A DNA stretch of 37,890 bases from Flavobacteriia bacterium (GCA_947455255.1 CANGOA010000010.1:1-37890), one strand, 5' to 3'. Shown: positions 17,684 through 27,061, counted from the stretch's first letter. The notes: generated by a model from the letters alone, not told the origin. Program-made: numbers and translations.

Positions 17684-19225
17684 TTATAAACTTTTCAATA
17701 AATTTCTCAAATTAACTTTTTGGTCAATTAATTGATGTAATTCAGAAATGGTTACACGAACTTGTTGCATTGTATCACGATCTCTTACGGTAACTGTATT
17801 ATTTTCCATTGTTTCATGATCTACCATTACACAGAAAGGTGTTCCAATAGCATCTTGTCTTCTATATCGTTTACCAGGAGAATCTTTTTCATCATAAAGA
17901 CATTGGAAATCAAATTTCAATGCGTCAAAAATTTCACGTGCTTTTTCTGGTAAACCATCTTTACGTGTTAGTGGCATTATCGCAACTTTATATGGAGCTA
18001 AAGCAGCAGGAAGCGATAAAACTACACGTTCAGATCCATCTTCTAGTTTTTCGTTATTTAATGAGTTACTCATAACAGCTAAAAACATTCTGTCTAATCC
18101 AACGGATGTTTCTACTACATACGGAACATAACTTTCATTCAATTCTGGATCAAAAAATTGTAGTTTTTTACCTGAAAATTCTTCGTGTTGTTTCAAATCG
18201 AAATCTGTGCGCGAATGTATTCCTTCCAATTCTTTGAATCCCATTGGGAAGTCAAATTCTATATCACATGCTGCATTGGCATAATGCGCTAATTTAATAT
18301 GATCATGTAAACGATATGCATCCTCACCTAAGCCAAGTGCTTTATGCCATTTTACACGCGTTTCTTTCCAATATTCGTACCATTTCATTTCTTCACCTGG
18401 ACGTACAAAGAATTGCATTTCCATTTGTTCAAATTCACGCATACGAAAAATGAATTGTCTTGCAACAATTTCGTTACGGAATGCTTTGCCAATTTGGGCT
18501 ATCCCAAACGGAATTTTCATTCTTCCAGATTTTTGAACATTCAAGAAATTCACAAAAATACCTTGTGCTGTTTCAGGTCTTAGGTAAATTGTAGCAGCAT
18601 CACCTGCTACTGAACCTAATTCAGTAGAAAACATTAAGTTGAATTGACGAACTTCAGTCCAATTTTTGGAACCGCTAATTGGACAAACAATTTCTAGGTC
18701 AATAATCAATTGTTGAACTCCTTCTAAATCATTGTTTTCTAAAGTCGTACGCATACGATCTTCGATTTCCGTAATTTTTTGAGCGTTACGCAATACATTT
18801 GGATTGGTAGCAACAAATTGTTCTTTATCAAAAGCATCTCCAAATTTCTTGGAAGCCTTTTCAACTTCTTTATTTATTTTTTGACGAATTTTCTCAATAT
18901 GCTCCTCGATTAATACATCCGCTCGGTATCTCTTTTTGGAATCTTTATTATCAATTAATGGATCGTTAAAAGCATCTACGTGTCCTGAAGCTTTCCAGGT
19001 TGTTGGATGCATGAAAATTGCGGAGTCAATACCCACAATATTTTCGTGCATTTGTGTCATGGATTTCCACCAATACGTTTTAATGTTGTTTTTAAGTTCT
19101 GAACCTAACTGACCATAATCGTAAGTTGCTGCTAAACCATCATATATTTCAGAGGATGGGAATACATATCCATACTCTTTTGCGTGGGAAATTACTTCCT
19201 TTAATTTGTCTTCTTTTTGTTCCAT
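17684..19225 (-). CDS. glyS: Glycyl-tRNA synthetase, eukaryote-like single-chain type
   Basis: A class II synthetase that charges tRNA-Gly. I choose the ATG at 19225, giving 513 residues with the conserved N-terminus MEQKEDKLKEVISHAKEYGY; an upstream alternative start adds 22 residues that look non-coding. Motif 2 is seen around 248-275 (FRNEI, then REFEQMEMQFF), motif 3 around 370-380 (SVGLDRMFL), and the C-terminal anticodon-binding domain around 400-513 (APYKVAIMPLTRK). It is the homodimeric form common in Bacteroidota, Firmicutes-like and eukaryotes, and not the alpha2-beta2 form. It converges on the sugar operon and diverges from the foldase genes. A -7-like box lies 4 bases before the ATG. 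Confidence 0.97.
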   Translation of the reverse strand: MEQKEDKLKEVISHAKEYGYVFPSSEIYDGLAATYDYGQLGSELKNNIKTYWWKSMTQMHENIVGIDSAIFMHPTTWKASGHVDAFNDPLIDNKDSKKRYRADVLIEEHIEKIRQKINKEVEKASKKFGDAFDKEQFVATNPNVLRNAQKITEIEDRMRTTLENNDLEGVQQLIIDLEIVCPISGSKNWTEVRQFNLMFSTELGSVAGDAATIYLRPETAQGIFVNFLNVQKSGRMKIPFGIAQIGKAFRNEIVARQFIFRMREFEQMEMQFFVRPGEEMKWYEYWKETRVKWHKALGLGEDAYRLHDHIKLAHYANAACDIEFDFPMGFKELEGIHSRTDFDLKQHEEFSGKKLQFFDPELNESYVPYVVETSVGLDRMFLAVMSNSLNNEKLEDGSERVVLSLPAALAPYKVAIMPLTRKDGLPEKAREIFDALKFDFQCLYDEKDSPGKRYRRQDAIGTPFCVMVDHETMENNTVTVRDRDTMQQVRVTISELHQLIDQKVNLRNLLKSL

Positions 19226-19229
19226 AGTA

Positions 19230-19237
19230 CAAAAGTA
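19230..19237 (-). promoter_or_regulatory. Candidate -7 box immediately before glyS
   Basis: On the minus strand TACTTTTG (19237 to 19230) fits TAnnTTTG and ends 4 bases before the glyS ATG. No matching TTG is present at the -33 distance. If used, transcription would begin at or very near the start codon. Confidence 0.4.
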
Positions 19238-19330
19238 AAAGAAGTATGTTAATTGATTGTTTAAGTTGTTAATTTTCTCGAAAAAAAACACATCAATTTT
19301 GTTGCTTATCTAAAGTCATAATTAAATTAC

Positions 19331-19338
19331 TAAATTTG
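19331..19338 (+). promoter_or_regulatory. Candidate -7 box for the foldase genes
   Basis: TAAATTTG matches TAnnTTTG, 19 bases before the ATG of the first FKBP gene. TTG trinucleotides at 19299-19304 are 26 bases or more upstream, too far for a good -33 element. Confidence 0.42.
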
Positions 19339-19357
19339 TTTATTCAAAAAAATAAAT

Positions 19358-20083
19358 ATGAAAAAAATCTTCTTTAGTACAGCGATTTTAATGCTTTCAG
19401 CTTCAGTAATAGCTCAGACTCCAGCACATAAAGCTGCAGGAAATAAATCAGGAACTATTGCCCCAACAGTTTTAAGTAACCAATTAGATAGTGTTTCTTA
19501 TTTAATAGGAAGAATATTAGGAGAAAATGTATTACGTGATTTATCTAATGGTAATCGTGAATTAGTTATTAAAGGATTGTCAGACCGTTTGAAAGAACAA
19601 CCAAGTTTGTGTAATGATCCACAAAATAAAATTATCAGTGCATATTTTCAAAAATTAGAGGCTGAAAAACAAGCCGTAAATGCGAAAGAAGGTATGAAAG
19701 CTCGAGAGGAAGGTATTGTTTTTTTAAATTCTAATAAAACCAAACCAAACATTCAAACAACTCCTAGTGGATTACAATACCAAGTTGTAGTATTAGGAAA
19801 AGGTGAAAAACCAAAAGCTACAGACCAAGTAACTGTTCACTATCACGGTACAACCATTGATGGAAAAGTATTTGATAGTTCTGTTGAACGTGGTGAACCA
19901 GCTACTTTCGGTTTGAATCAAGTTATAAAAGGTTGGACTGAAGGCTTACAATTGATGCCTGTTGGATCAAAGTTTATTTTTTATATTCCTCAAGAATTAG
20001 CATACGGTGAACAAGCTCCTTCACCAGCTATTAAACCATACTCGGTATTGATTTTTGAAGTAGAGTTAATTAAAGTTAATTAG
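19358..20083 (+). CDS. Exported FKBP-type peptidyl-prolyl cis-trans isomerase
   Basis: A secreted proline isomerase that probably assists folding in the periplasm. The 241-residue protein has a signal peptide (1-19, cut before Gln20 or Thr21), a helical FKBP_N dimerisation segment (about 38-125), and an FKBP_C domain (about 138-239). Active-site residues of FKBP12 are conserved: Tyr162 in VHYHG, Phe172-Asp173 in KVFDSS, Val189-Ile190 and Trp193 in QVIKGW, Tyr216 in LAYG and Phe233 in LIFEVEL. The layout matches FkpA/Mip-type foldases. It is 5 bases upstream of a second foldase gene, so the pair are co-transcribed. Confidence 0.94.
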   Translation: MKKIFFSTAILMLSASVIAQTPAHKAAGNKSGTIAPTVLSNQLDSVSYLIGRILGENVLRDLSNGNRELVIKGLSDRLKEQPSLCNDPQNKIISAYFQKLEAEKQAVNAKEGMKAREEGIVFLNSNKTKPNIQTTPSGLQYQVVVLGKGEKPKATDQVTVHYHGTTIDGKVFDSSVERGEPATFGLNQVIKGWTEGLQLMPVGSKFIFYIPQELAYGEQAPSPAIKPYSVLIFEVELIKVN

Positions 20084-20088
20084 AATCG

Positions 20089-21135
20089 ATGAAATTATTC
20101 TGTGCACTTTTAGTATGTATTAGTTTTTATTTTAGTTTATATTCTCAAAAGTTAGAGGATGGATTATATGCTAAATTTGAAACAACAAAAGGAGAAATTC
20201 TTATCAAATTAGAAGTAGAAAAAGCACCTCAAACTGTTGCTAATTTTGTCGGTTTAGCTGAAGGGAAGTATCAATTTGCTGGTAAATTGTTCACAAAACC
20301 TTTTTATGATAGCTTAAAATTTCATCGTGTGATTGCTAATTTTATGATTCAAGGTGGTTGTCCTCTTGGAACTGGAAGTGGTGATCCAGGTTATAAATTT
20401 CACGATGAGTTTGATCCTTCTTTAAAACATGATCGCCCAGGTATTCTTTCAATGGCAAATTCAGGTCCTAACACGAATGGTAGCCAATTTTTTATAACAC
20501 ATGTTGCTACACCTTGGTTAGATAATAAACATTCTGTTTTTGGTCATGTTGTTCAAGGGCAAGAGGTTGTGAATAGTATAGTTCAAAATGATTTAATATT
20601 ACATATTACAATTTTAAGGGTTGGTCATGCATACCAACATTATGATGCAACCAAAGCTATTGAAACTAAACGTGCAATACATACACGAGCAGTTCTTGAC
20701 ACAGCTTTAGCATTATATCCGAAAGCAAAACAATTACCTTCTGGGTTAACATATGTACTGGAAGGAAAAATGAAAGGTATAACACCTAAAGCTGGAGATA
20801 CTTTGACAGTTCATTATACGGGTTATTTATTGAATGGTGAAAAATTTGAATCTTCGCGAGATGGAGCAACAACGCCAATAACATTTGTTTATAAAGTACA
20901 GGGTATGATTCCAGGATTTGATGAAGCTTTAAGTTTTTTAGATAAAGGAGGTAAAGGCAGATTTTATTTACCTTATTATTTAGCTTATGGACATAGACAT
21001 TCTGGACCAATTAAAGCATATTCAGACTTAATATTTGATATTGAGTTAGTAGATATTAAACCCATTCCACAAGCAGTAGAAGTTTCTAAAAAATGGTATC
21101 AAAAAATCTTTTCTCGTCGTTCAAAACAATCTTAA
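20089..21135 (+). CDS. Exported cyclophilin-FKBP fusion peptidyl-prolyl isomerase
   Basis: Two unrelated isomerase folds lie in one 348-residue chain. A signal peptide (1-19) precedes a cyclophilin domain (about 25-180) with FHRVIANFMIQGG (78-90), NSGPNTNGSQFFI (124-136) and TPWLDNKHSVFG (141-152). A linker leads to an FKBP domain (about 215-322) with VHYTGYL (241-247), KFESSRDG, GMIPGFDEAL (272-281), LAYG (298-301) and DLIFDIEL (313-320). In the FKBP part the usual Asp after the active-site Phe is Glu (FESS) and the Trp is Phe277, so activity may be altered. A basic tail ends the protein. It follows the other FKBP gene by 5 bases and overlaps the next gene by 43 bases. Confidence 0.92.
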   Translation: MKLFCALLVCISFYFSLYSQKLEDGLYAKFETTKGEILIKLEVEKAPQTVANFVGLAEGKYQFAGKLFTKPFYDSLKFHRVIANFMIQGGCPLGTGSGDPGYKFHDEFDPSLKHDRPGILSMANSGPNTNGSQFFITHVATPWLDNKHSVFGHVVQGQEVVNSIVQNDLILHITILRVGHAYQHYDATKAIETKRAIHTRAVLDTALALYPKAKQLPSGLTYVLEGKMKGITPKAGDTLTVHYTGYLLNGEKFESSRDGATTPITFVYKVQGMIPGFDEALSFLDKGGKGRFYLPYYLAYGHRHSGPIKAYSDLIFDIELVDIKPIPQAVEVSKKWYQKIFSRRSKQS

Positions 21136-22553
21136 TTGTAGGCCTAGTTTTTCGTATTGTTACTGCAATCTTTTCAGAAGGTTATGGTATGCATGACGAT
21201 CATTTTTTAACGATTGAAGCATCTTCTTCATGGGCTAATCATTATGATTATAACCATTGGTTGCCATGGACGAAAGGCAGTTCTGGTAAACCTGAAGGAC
21301 ATAGTTTTACTTATGTAGGATTGAATTATTTGTTTTTTGCGAGTTGTAAATTTATCGGGATTAATGATCCTAAGCTATTAATGATTATCAATCGCTTGAT
21401 CCATGGTTTATTATCTATTTTAGTTGTTTATTTCGGTATTAAAATCACAGAAAAAGTTTCCAATCGAAAAAATGCAGTAACTGTAGGGTGGATACTTTCG
21501 TTGCTCTGGTTAATGCCTTTTATGTCTGTGAGAAATCTTGTTGAGATGGTTTCAATTCCTTTCTTAATGTGGGGGATGTGGTTGTTGTTACGTGCAGAGA
21601 ATAGTAAAAAAATGTTTGTTTATGCCGGATTATTGATTGGTTTGGCAATATCTTTTCGTTTTCAAGTCGCAATTTTCACAGTAGGAGTTGCTGGTTATTA
21701 TATATTAAAACGTCAATTTTCGGCATTCTTTTATTTTAGTTTAGGGAATGTCTTGTCATTTTGCTTAACGCAAGGACCAGTTGATTACTATGTTTGGGGA
21801 TATCCATTTGCTGAATTTATTGGTTATGTGGAGTACAATATGAATCAAGGTACGCAGTATTTACCAAACACAAATTACTTCATGTATTTCTATGTGTTGT
21901 TTGGTGTGTTGTTGTTTCCATTTGGTTTATTGATAGGAACAGGTTTTTTCAGAAGTGTGAAAAAGCAACTGTTTTTATTTGTTCCTACCGCCGCATTTAT
22001 ATTATTTCATACCTTATACCCAAATAGGCAGGAACGTTTTATTTTATCAATCTTACCATTCTTTATAATTCTAGGTGTAATAGGTTTTGAAACACTTAGA
22101 GAACGTCCTTTTTGGAATAAAACTTGGAATTTTTCATGGAAATTTTTCTGGGTGTTAAACATTCCTTTATTACTTTTCTTTACGTTTGCATCTACTAAAA
22201 AATCAAGGGTTGACGCTATGTATTCTTTGTATGGAACACATAAAAACAACCCTGTAATTTTGATGGAGGGGTCGGGAGATGCTGCAACTTCTCAGATGCC
22301 TAAATTTTACGCAAATAAATGGTATGCCGGATTTAAAGATGTAAATGTACGTTCTATTGATACAACTTTTAAAGCAGATTACATTTTCTTTAGTGGTAAG
22401 GGTGATTTGAAAAAAAGGGTTAAATTTTATAAAAAACAATACCCAAAACTACATTTATATAAAGTCTGCGAGCCCAGTTTGATAGATCAAATTGTGCATG
22501 ATTTGAACCCTCGAAATGTAAATGAATATATCGAAGTTTGGAAGGTTAATTGA
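21093..22553 (+). CDS. GT-C type glycosyltransferase, Alg9/GPI-mannosyltransferase-like
   Basis: A 486-residue polytopic membrane protein with about ten hydrophobic helices. After the first helix, GYGMHDDHFL (30-39) carries the acidic pair expected in the first extracytoplasmic loop of GT-C enzymes. Around 306-315, YPNRQERFIL resembles the HKEERF-type motif of the Alg9/PIG-B family (GT22). It probably transfers a sugar from a polyprenyl-phosphate sugar to a lipid-linked or protein acceptor on the periplasmic side; donor and acceptor are unknown. The soluble C-terminal part (about 370-486) is small. The ATG at 21093 is inside the fusion foldase gene (43-base overlap), with no good later Met before the first helix. 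Its stop is one base from the convergent gene. Confidence 0.82.
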   Translation: MVSKNLFSSFKTILIVGLVFRIVTAIFSEGYGMHDDHFLTIEASSSWANHYDYNHWLPWTKGSSGKPEGHSFTYVGLNYLFFASCKFIGINDPKLLMIINRLIHGLLSILVVYFGIKITEKVSNRKNAVTVGWILSLLWLMPFMSVRNLVEMVSIPFLMWGMWLLLRAENSKKMFVYAGLLIGLAISFRFQVAIFTVGVAGYYILKRQFSAFFYFSLGNVLSFCLTQGPVDYYVWGYPFAEFIGYVEYNMNQGTQYLPNTNYFMYFYVLFGVLLFPFGLLIGTGFFRSVKKQLFLFVPTAAFILFHTLYPNRQERFILSILPFFIILGVIGFETLRERPFWNKTWNFSWKFFWVLNIPLLLFFTFASTKKSRVDAMYSLYGTHKNNPVILMEGSGDAATSQMPKFYANKWYAGFKDVNVRSIDTTFKADYIFFSGKGDLKKRVKFYKKQYPKLHLYKVCEPSLIDQIVHDLNPRNVNEYIEVWKVN

Positions 22554-22554
22554 T

Positions 22555-23277
22555 TTATTTTACGGTTTCAAAAACTGATTTAAAATCTTCTTCATTCTCA
22601 AACCAGGTATTCGCTTTTAATGTAATGTTTCTCGCGCGTTCAGGTTGTTTTACTGATTTTAAACCTTCAATCGTTTGTATAACAGCTAATTTTAGAAATT
22701 CTTTTTCTTTTTCAGAATAATAGTCTAAATTCGTTAATTTCTCCAGTGCATTTTGATTTTCGTTCCATACGATCATTGCGCCTGGCAGATCTTTTGTAAA
22801 CTTTTTTAGTGCACCCTCCATTAGAATTGTTGCAATATCCTCAGGATATAACGTTTTTAATTTGTTATTGTATTCTAATGCTTTTTTGTAGCTTTTATCC
22901 TTAAACTCCTCTAAAATATATGCAATTAATGTTTCTTTTACCTCCATGTAAAATTCAGTTTCTTTGTCATATACTTCTTTTGTAATGTCTTTTTCAATAC
23001 ATTTTTCTAAGTAATAGATACTTTGGTCGTAAGCGTCTTTATATTTTGATTCTCTGTTTTTTTGTTGTGATATTTTAAACAAAGATTTAGACAAATATAC
23101 AAATGGTAAAGCATCATTTTTTGTTTCCTGTTTTAATGTATATTTTTCTGCTTTGTCGACTAATTTTTTATATTCTCCACCTACATATAAGGTAAACAAG
23201 TCGGTATATAAAGGTGGTTGCGCCTCTAACTTATTGAATGAAAATAAGATGATAATTAAGAAAATTGTTGTTTTCAT
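22555..23277 (-). CDS. Exported helical-repeat (TPR-like) protein, function unknown
   Basis: I take the ATG at 23277, which gives a proper signal peptide (1-20, MKTTIFLIIILFSF ending LEAQ) and 240 residues. The mature part is almost all helix, with Lys/Glu-rich pairs of helices in TPR-like spacing, such as YSQSIYYLEKCI-type and KALEYNNKLKTLYPED segments. The last reads like a TPR end (LYPEDIATILMEGAL). No catalytic motif is visible. It lies 54 bases after mutB on the same strand, so read-through is possible, but no link to propionate metabolism is evident. Its stop is one base from the convergent glycosyltransferase stop with no terminator between. Confidence 0.75.
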   Translation of the reverse strand: MKTTIFLIIILFSFNKLEAQPPLYTDLFTLYVGGEYKKLVDKAEKYTLKQETKNDALPFVYLSKSLFKISQQKNRESKYKDAYDQSIYYLEKCIEKDITKEVYDKETEFYMEVKETLIAYILEEFKDKSYKKALEYNNKLKTLYPEDIATILMEGALKKFTKDLPGAMIVWNENQNALEKLTNLDYYSEKEKEFLKLAVIQTIEGLKSVKQPERARNITLKANTWFENEEDFKSVFETVK

Positions 23278-23331
23278 AGTTGTTGAGTTTATTGGAGTAA
23301 AATTACCCAAAGACTAGGAATTTAATGCTTT

Positions 23332-25407
23332 TTACTCAACACTCTTTATTAACAATTCTAAGATAGCGATTGCAGCAGTTGGAATTTTAGTACCAGGACC
23401 AAATACTCCAAATACTCCTTTATCATACAGATAATCATAATCTTTCGCAGGAATAACTCCTCCTGCAATGACCATAATGTCTGGCCTTCCCATTGTTCTT
23501 AACTCTTCAATAACTGCTGGTATCAAAGTTTTATGTCCTGCTGCCAAAGAGCTCACGCCAAGTATATGTACATCGTTTTCAATAGCTTGTTTAGCTACTT
23601 CTTGAGGTGTTTGAAACAAAGGGCTAATATCTACATCAAAGCCCATATCCGCAAAAGATGTTGCGATAATCTTAGCGCCACGGTCATGACCATCCTGACC
23701 CATTTTGGCAACCATAATTCGTGGTCTGCGACCTTCTAATGTCGCAAATTTATCTGCTAAGCTTAAAGCTTTTTTAAAATCTTCATTTTCCATAACTCCT
23801 TTTGCATATACACCTTGAATTGAATGTATTTTCGCTTGGTAACGACCAAAAACACGTTCTAATGCATCTGAAATTTCACCTAATGTTGCTCTGTTTCTTG
23901 CGCAAATTACGGCAGATTCAAGCAAATTACCGACTGTTGTTTGAGCGACTTTTTCTAATGCTAATAGACTTGCAAGAACAGCATCGTTATCGCGTTCTTC
24001 TTTTAATTGATTCAGTTGTTTTACTTGTTGAATGCGAACACTTTCATTATTGATCTCTAATGTTTCAATAAGTTCTTCTTTTTCTAATTGATAACGATTA
24101 ACACCTACAATAATATCTTCTTCTCCATCGATACGTGCTTGTTTCGAGGTCGCCGCTTCTTCAATACGCATTTTAGGAATTCCTGCTTCTATTGCTTTAG
24201 TCATACCGCCTAACTCTTCCACTTCTTCTATCAAAGCCCAAGCTTGTTGACATAGGTTTGCAGTTAATTGTTCGATATATTCACTGCCTTCTGCAGGATC
24301 TATGGTCTTTGTAATTCCTATTTCTTCTTGTAAATATATTTGTGTGTTTCTCGCAATACGTGCTGAAAAATCAGTTGGTAAAGCGATGGCTTCGTCTAAT
24401 GAATTTGTATGCAAGGATTGAGTTCCGCCCATTACAGCAGCTAAAGCTTCAATACAAGTTCTCGTAATATTATTGTAAGGATCTTGTTCTGTTAAACTCC
24501 AACCGGAAGTCTGACAATGCGTACGTAATGCCATGGATTTTTCTTTTTTCGGATTAAATTGTTTGACAATTTTTGCCCACAATAAACGTCCAGCTCTCAA
24601 CTTTGCAATTTCTGTCATAGGTTTCATCCCAATACCCCAGAAAAAACTTAGTCTTGGAGCAAAATCGTCAATGTCTAATCCTACTTTAATCCCTGCACGT
24701 AAGTATTCTAATCCATCAGCTAGGGTATAAGCCAACTCTTGAGCTGCAGTTGCTCCAGCTTCATGCATGTGATAACCCGAAATGGATATCGAGTTAAATT
24801 TAGGCATGTGTTTCGTGGTATATGCAAAAATATCTGCAATGATACGCATGGATGGTGTTGGTGGATAGATGTAAGTATTTCGCACCATAAACTCTTTCAA
24901 GATATCATTTTGGATAGTACCTGAAAGTAATTCTTGTTTTACTCCTTGTTCTTCTGCAGCTACGATGTAAAAAGCTAAAACTGGAATCACCGCCCCATTC
25001 ATGGTCATAGAAACCGATATTTGATCTAGTGGAATTTGATCGAAAAGCACTTTCATATCCAATACCGAGTCGATTGCAACTCCTGCTTTTCCAACATCAC
25101 CGACTACACGTGGATGGTCTGAATCGTACCCACGATGAGTCGCTAAATCAAAAGCAACCGAAAGTCCTTTTTGTCCTGCTGCCAAATTACGTTTGTAAAA
25201 AGCATTCGATTCTTCCGCAGTTGAAAAACCTGCATATTGACGAATTGTCCAAGGTCTTGAAGTGTACATTGAGGCATATGGACCACCTAAAAATGGAGCG
25301 ATACCTGATTTGAATCCTGTATGTTCAAAAGTACTTTTATGTTGCGATGACTGATTGGATGAAGGTAATTCTTTCCAGTCCGTTTTTGTAAAATCTATGT
25401 TTTTCAT
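23332..25407 (-). CDS. mutB: Methylmalonyl-CoA mutase, large (catalytic, B12-binding) subunit
   Basis: The adenosylcobalamin enzyme that interconverts succinyl-CoA and methylmalonyl-CoA. The 691-residue protein has an N-terminal substrate-binding TIM barrel with [31 protein letters not shown] and the [19 protein letters not shown] segment. The C-terminal flavodoxin-like B12 domain has the DxHxxG motif (DGHDRG, with lower cobalt ligand His574), followed by GVSSLAAGH and IAGGVIP. It is encoded downstream of the small subunit with 132 bases between the genes, filled by an inverted-repeat element. No G-protein chaperone (MeaB/ArgK), epimerase or carboxylase gene is in the window. Confidence 0.97.
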   Translation of the reverse strand: MKNIDFTKTDWKELPSSNQSSQHKSTFEHTGFKSGIAPFLGGPYASMYTSRPWTIRQYAGFSTAEESNAFYKRNLAAGQKGLSVAFDLATHRGYDSDHPRVVGDVGKAGVAIDSVLDMKVLFDQIPLDQISVSMTMNGAVIPVLAFYIVAAEEQGVKQELLSGTIQNDILKEFMVRNTYIYPPTPSMRIIADIFAYTTKHMPKFNSISISGYHMHEAGATAAQELAYTLADGLEYLRAGIKVGLDIDDFAPRLSFFWGIGMKPMTEIAKLRAGRLLWAKIVKQFNPKKEKSMALRTHCQTSGWSLTEQDPYNNITRTCIEALAAVMGGTQSLHTNSLDEAIALPTDFSARIARNTQIYLQEEIGITKTIDPAEGSEYIEQLTANLCQQAWALIEEVEELGGMTKAIEAGIPKMRIEEAATSKQARIDGEEDIIVGVNRYQLEKEELIETLEINNESVRIQQVKQLNQLKEERDNDAVLASLLALEKVAQTTVGNLLESAVICARNRATLGEISDALERVFGRYQAKIHSIQGVYAKGVMENEDFKKALSLADKFATLEGRRPRIMVAKMGQDGHDRGAKIIATSFADMGFDVDISPLFQTPQEVAKQAIENDVHILGVSSLAAGHKTLIPAVIEELRTMGRPDIMVIAGGVIPAKDYDYLYDKGVFGVFGPGTKIPTAAIAILELLIKSVE

Positions 25408-25421
25408 CGTTTATTTTTTTT

Positions 25422-25569
25422 ATCACAGTGACCACTGAGAAAAAGTTTGATATTATTTGTGTTATTGAGAACACAGAGTAAGCGATTTTATCGCTTTATG
25501 AACAAAATTTGTCTCTGTGTTCTCAAAATACCTTTAAACCTATTCATTATTCTCTGTGCTCTCTGTGAT
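25422..25569. repeat. Nested inverted-repeat element between mutB and mutA
   Basis: Three concentric pairs are visible. The outer arms are 25422-25441 and 25550-25569, matching at 17 of 20 positions when one is reverse-complemented. The middle arms are GAGAACACAGAG (25467-25478) and CTCTGTGTTCTC (25513-25524), perfect. The inner pair is AAGCGAT (25480-25486) and ATCGCTT (25490-25496) with a TTT loop. The motif ACAGAG recurs in all outer arms. The right end runs 30 bases into the 3' end of mutA, encoding its last residues. It resembles a mobile palindromic element (REP or MITE type) or a structured leader for mutB. Confidence 0.75.
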
Positions 25570-26772
25570 TAAAATTCGCTCCAAAATCAATTTTTCCATT
25601 CCAAAAAATCCTTCCATTTCCTGTTTCCATTTCAACTTAGAAGTGTCAGGATTAGAAAATTTATTAATTCCCACTAATGTTTTTTTATTCGACTTTACTT
25701 CTTCCATTCTTTTTTTACGAATACGAGACACGGAAGATGTTAAGAATTCCAAAGCAAGTTCATTCTCAATTCCACCTATTTTTTCAATTTCTTGAAAAAG
25801 TTTCCAACTGGAATCACATAAAAATTCCGTGTAATTTTCAACAGATAAACTTCCAGAAAAAGGATCTATTAATTTGTCAATCTCGGATTCTTCTTTCAGA
25901 ATTAAAGATATGTTGATTGCGATTCTTTCGGTAAAATCAGTACTGCCTTGTTCTGAAAATGCATCGTAAGGTTGGATTATTAATTGATCTATGCCAGCTA
26001 GTACAGCTGATAATCCTTCTGTTGTTTGTCGTAATATATTAGTAAAAGGATCTTTTAACGACTTATTGACAAATCCTGTTTTTGCTGTAATTGTTGTTTT
26101 GATTGATGATTTATATACTGTTGTAAGTTTATCCCACAAAAGATGAAATGCTCTAAACTTGGCAATTTCTATTAAAAAATTATTACCGATTCCAAAGGTG
26201 AAATGTAATGTTCCTTTTGAATTTTTAGAAAGTAATTCTTTTCCTTTAGCCAATGCATATGATAATTCTTGTGTTGCATTTCCACCTATTGCATTTATTT
26301 CAAAGGTATTAACTGAATTTTGATTGCTGTTTATTTGTGAAAATAAAGGGGTTTTATCCGAAAACCAGTCCGTTAATTGTTGTTCTTGAATGCTGTTGTT
26401 TGTTGTAAAATAAAGATAGATGAATTCTACTCCAATGCTTTCTAGTAATTTTGAAAGATTAAGGTCTTTCGTATTTCTAAGGTCAAAATTTAAAGCGTTT
26501 GCTCCTGTATTTAACAATTGTAATGCTTTTTTATTTGCAAGATCACAAGAAACAACATTTATCTCTACTCCAATTTGCCAATCATTCGTTTGATTTTGAA
26601 GTTTTATGATTTGAGAATTTAAAGTGTCATAATTTCCATGAATGTTAATTCCTTCAATTTCATCCGTATATGATAAAGGGTCATTACCATCTAATGATTT
26701 TAATTCTTTCACTAAAAGTCCTTTCCACTTGGGAATGGATGGAGTTTCAAATTCTTCAAAAAGTTTTTTCAT
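25540..26772 (-). CDS. mutA: Methylmalonyl-CoA mutase, small subunit
   Basis: The non-catalytic partner of MutB. I choose the ATG at 26772 (MKKLFEEFETPS), giving 410 residues; an upstream in-frame alternative adds 11 residues. The sequence aligns by eye with the TIM-barrel half of the mutase (IPKWKGLLVKEL, LRNTKDLNLSKLL, GGNATQELSYALAKG, LRQTTEGLSAVLAG, IDPFSGSLSVENYT). The degenerate B12-like C-terminal domain of longer small subunits is absent; no DxHxxG motif is seen. Short small subunits are common in flavobacteria, so this is not a truncation caused by the repeat, although the final codons lie inside the repeat arm. It is transcribed first, then mutB. Confidence 0.93.
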   Translation of the reverse strand: MKKLFEEFETPSIPKWKGLLVKELKSLDGNDPLSYTDEIEGINIHGNYDTLNSQIIKLQNQTNDWQIGVEINVVSCDLANKKALQLLNTGANALNFDLRNTKDLNLSKLLESIGVEFIYLYFTTNNSIQEQQLTDWFSDKTPLFSQINSNQNSVNTFEINAIGGNATQELSYALAKGKELLSKNSKGTLHFTFGIGNNFLIEIAKFRAFHLLWDKLTTVYKSSIKTTITAKTGFVNKSLKDPFTNILRQTTEGLSAVLAGIDQLIIQPYDAFSEQGSTDFTERIAINISLILKEESEIDKLIDPFSGSLSVENYTEFLCDSSWKLFQEIEKIGGIENELALEFLTSSVSRIRKKRMEEVKSNKKTLVGINKFSNPDTSKLKWKQEMEGFFGMEKLILERILITESTENNE

Positions 26773-26802
26773 TCGGTTAGTTTGAAAATAGGTATATATG
26801 TT

Positions 26803-26810
26803 CAAATGTA
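26803..26810 (-). promoter_or_regulatory. Candidate -7 box for mutA-mutB
   Basis: Minus-strand TACATTTG (26810 to 26803) matches TAnnTTTG, 30 bases before the chosen mutA ATG. No -33 TTG is visible at the expected distance. It supports the start at 26772 because the longer form would begin within the box. Confidence 0.45.
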
Positions 26811-27061
26811 AGGATATATTAGAAATTATGAATTTAGAATTATTAGTTATGAATTGGTTTTGATGTTTTTTTTAAATGCAACTGAATTTTTGGTGATTTT
26901 TCCGTTTTTTCAAGTATGCTTGATAAAATCAAGTTTTTACTTTTTTTTCAATCGTTACTGAATAATTTACTATTTTTTAATTTTTACACTAGGTTTAAAA
27001 TCGGTTAATAAAAGGTTCATAATAGTTGAAAGAAAATTTTATTCTCAAACCTTATTCCTCG

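Noticed and set aside
19226-19291. Longer glyS start (22 extra residues)
   Set aside because: The extension is Phe/Asn/Tyr-rich, does not match the conserved family start and uses an alternative start codon.
23278-23310. Longer start for the exported helical protein
   Set aside because: The added 11 residues would precede and spoil a clean signal peptide that begins at 23277.
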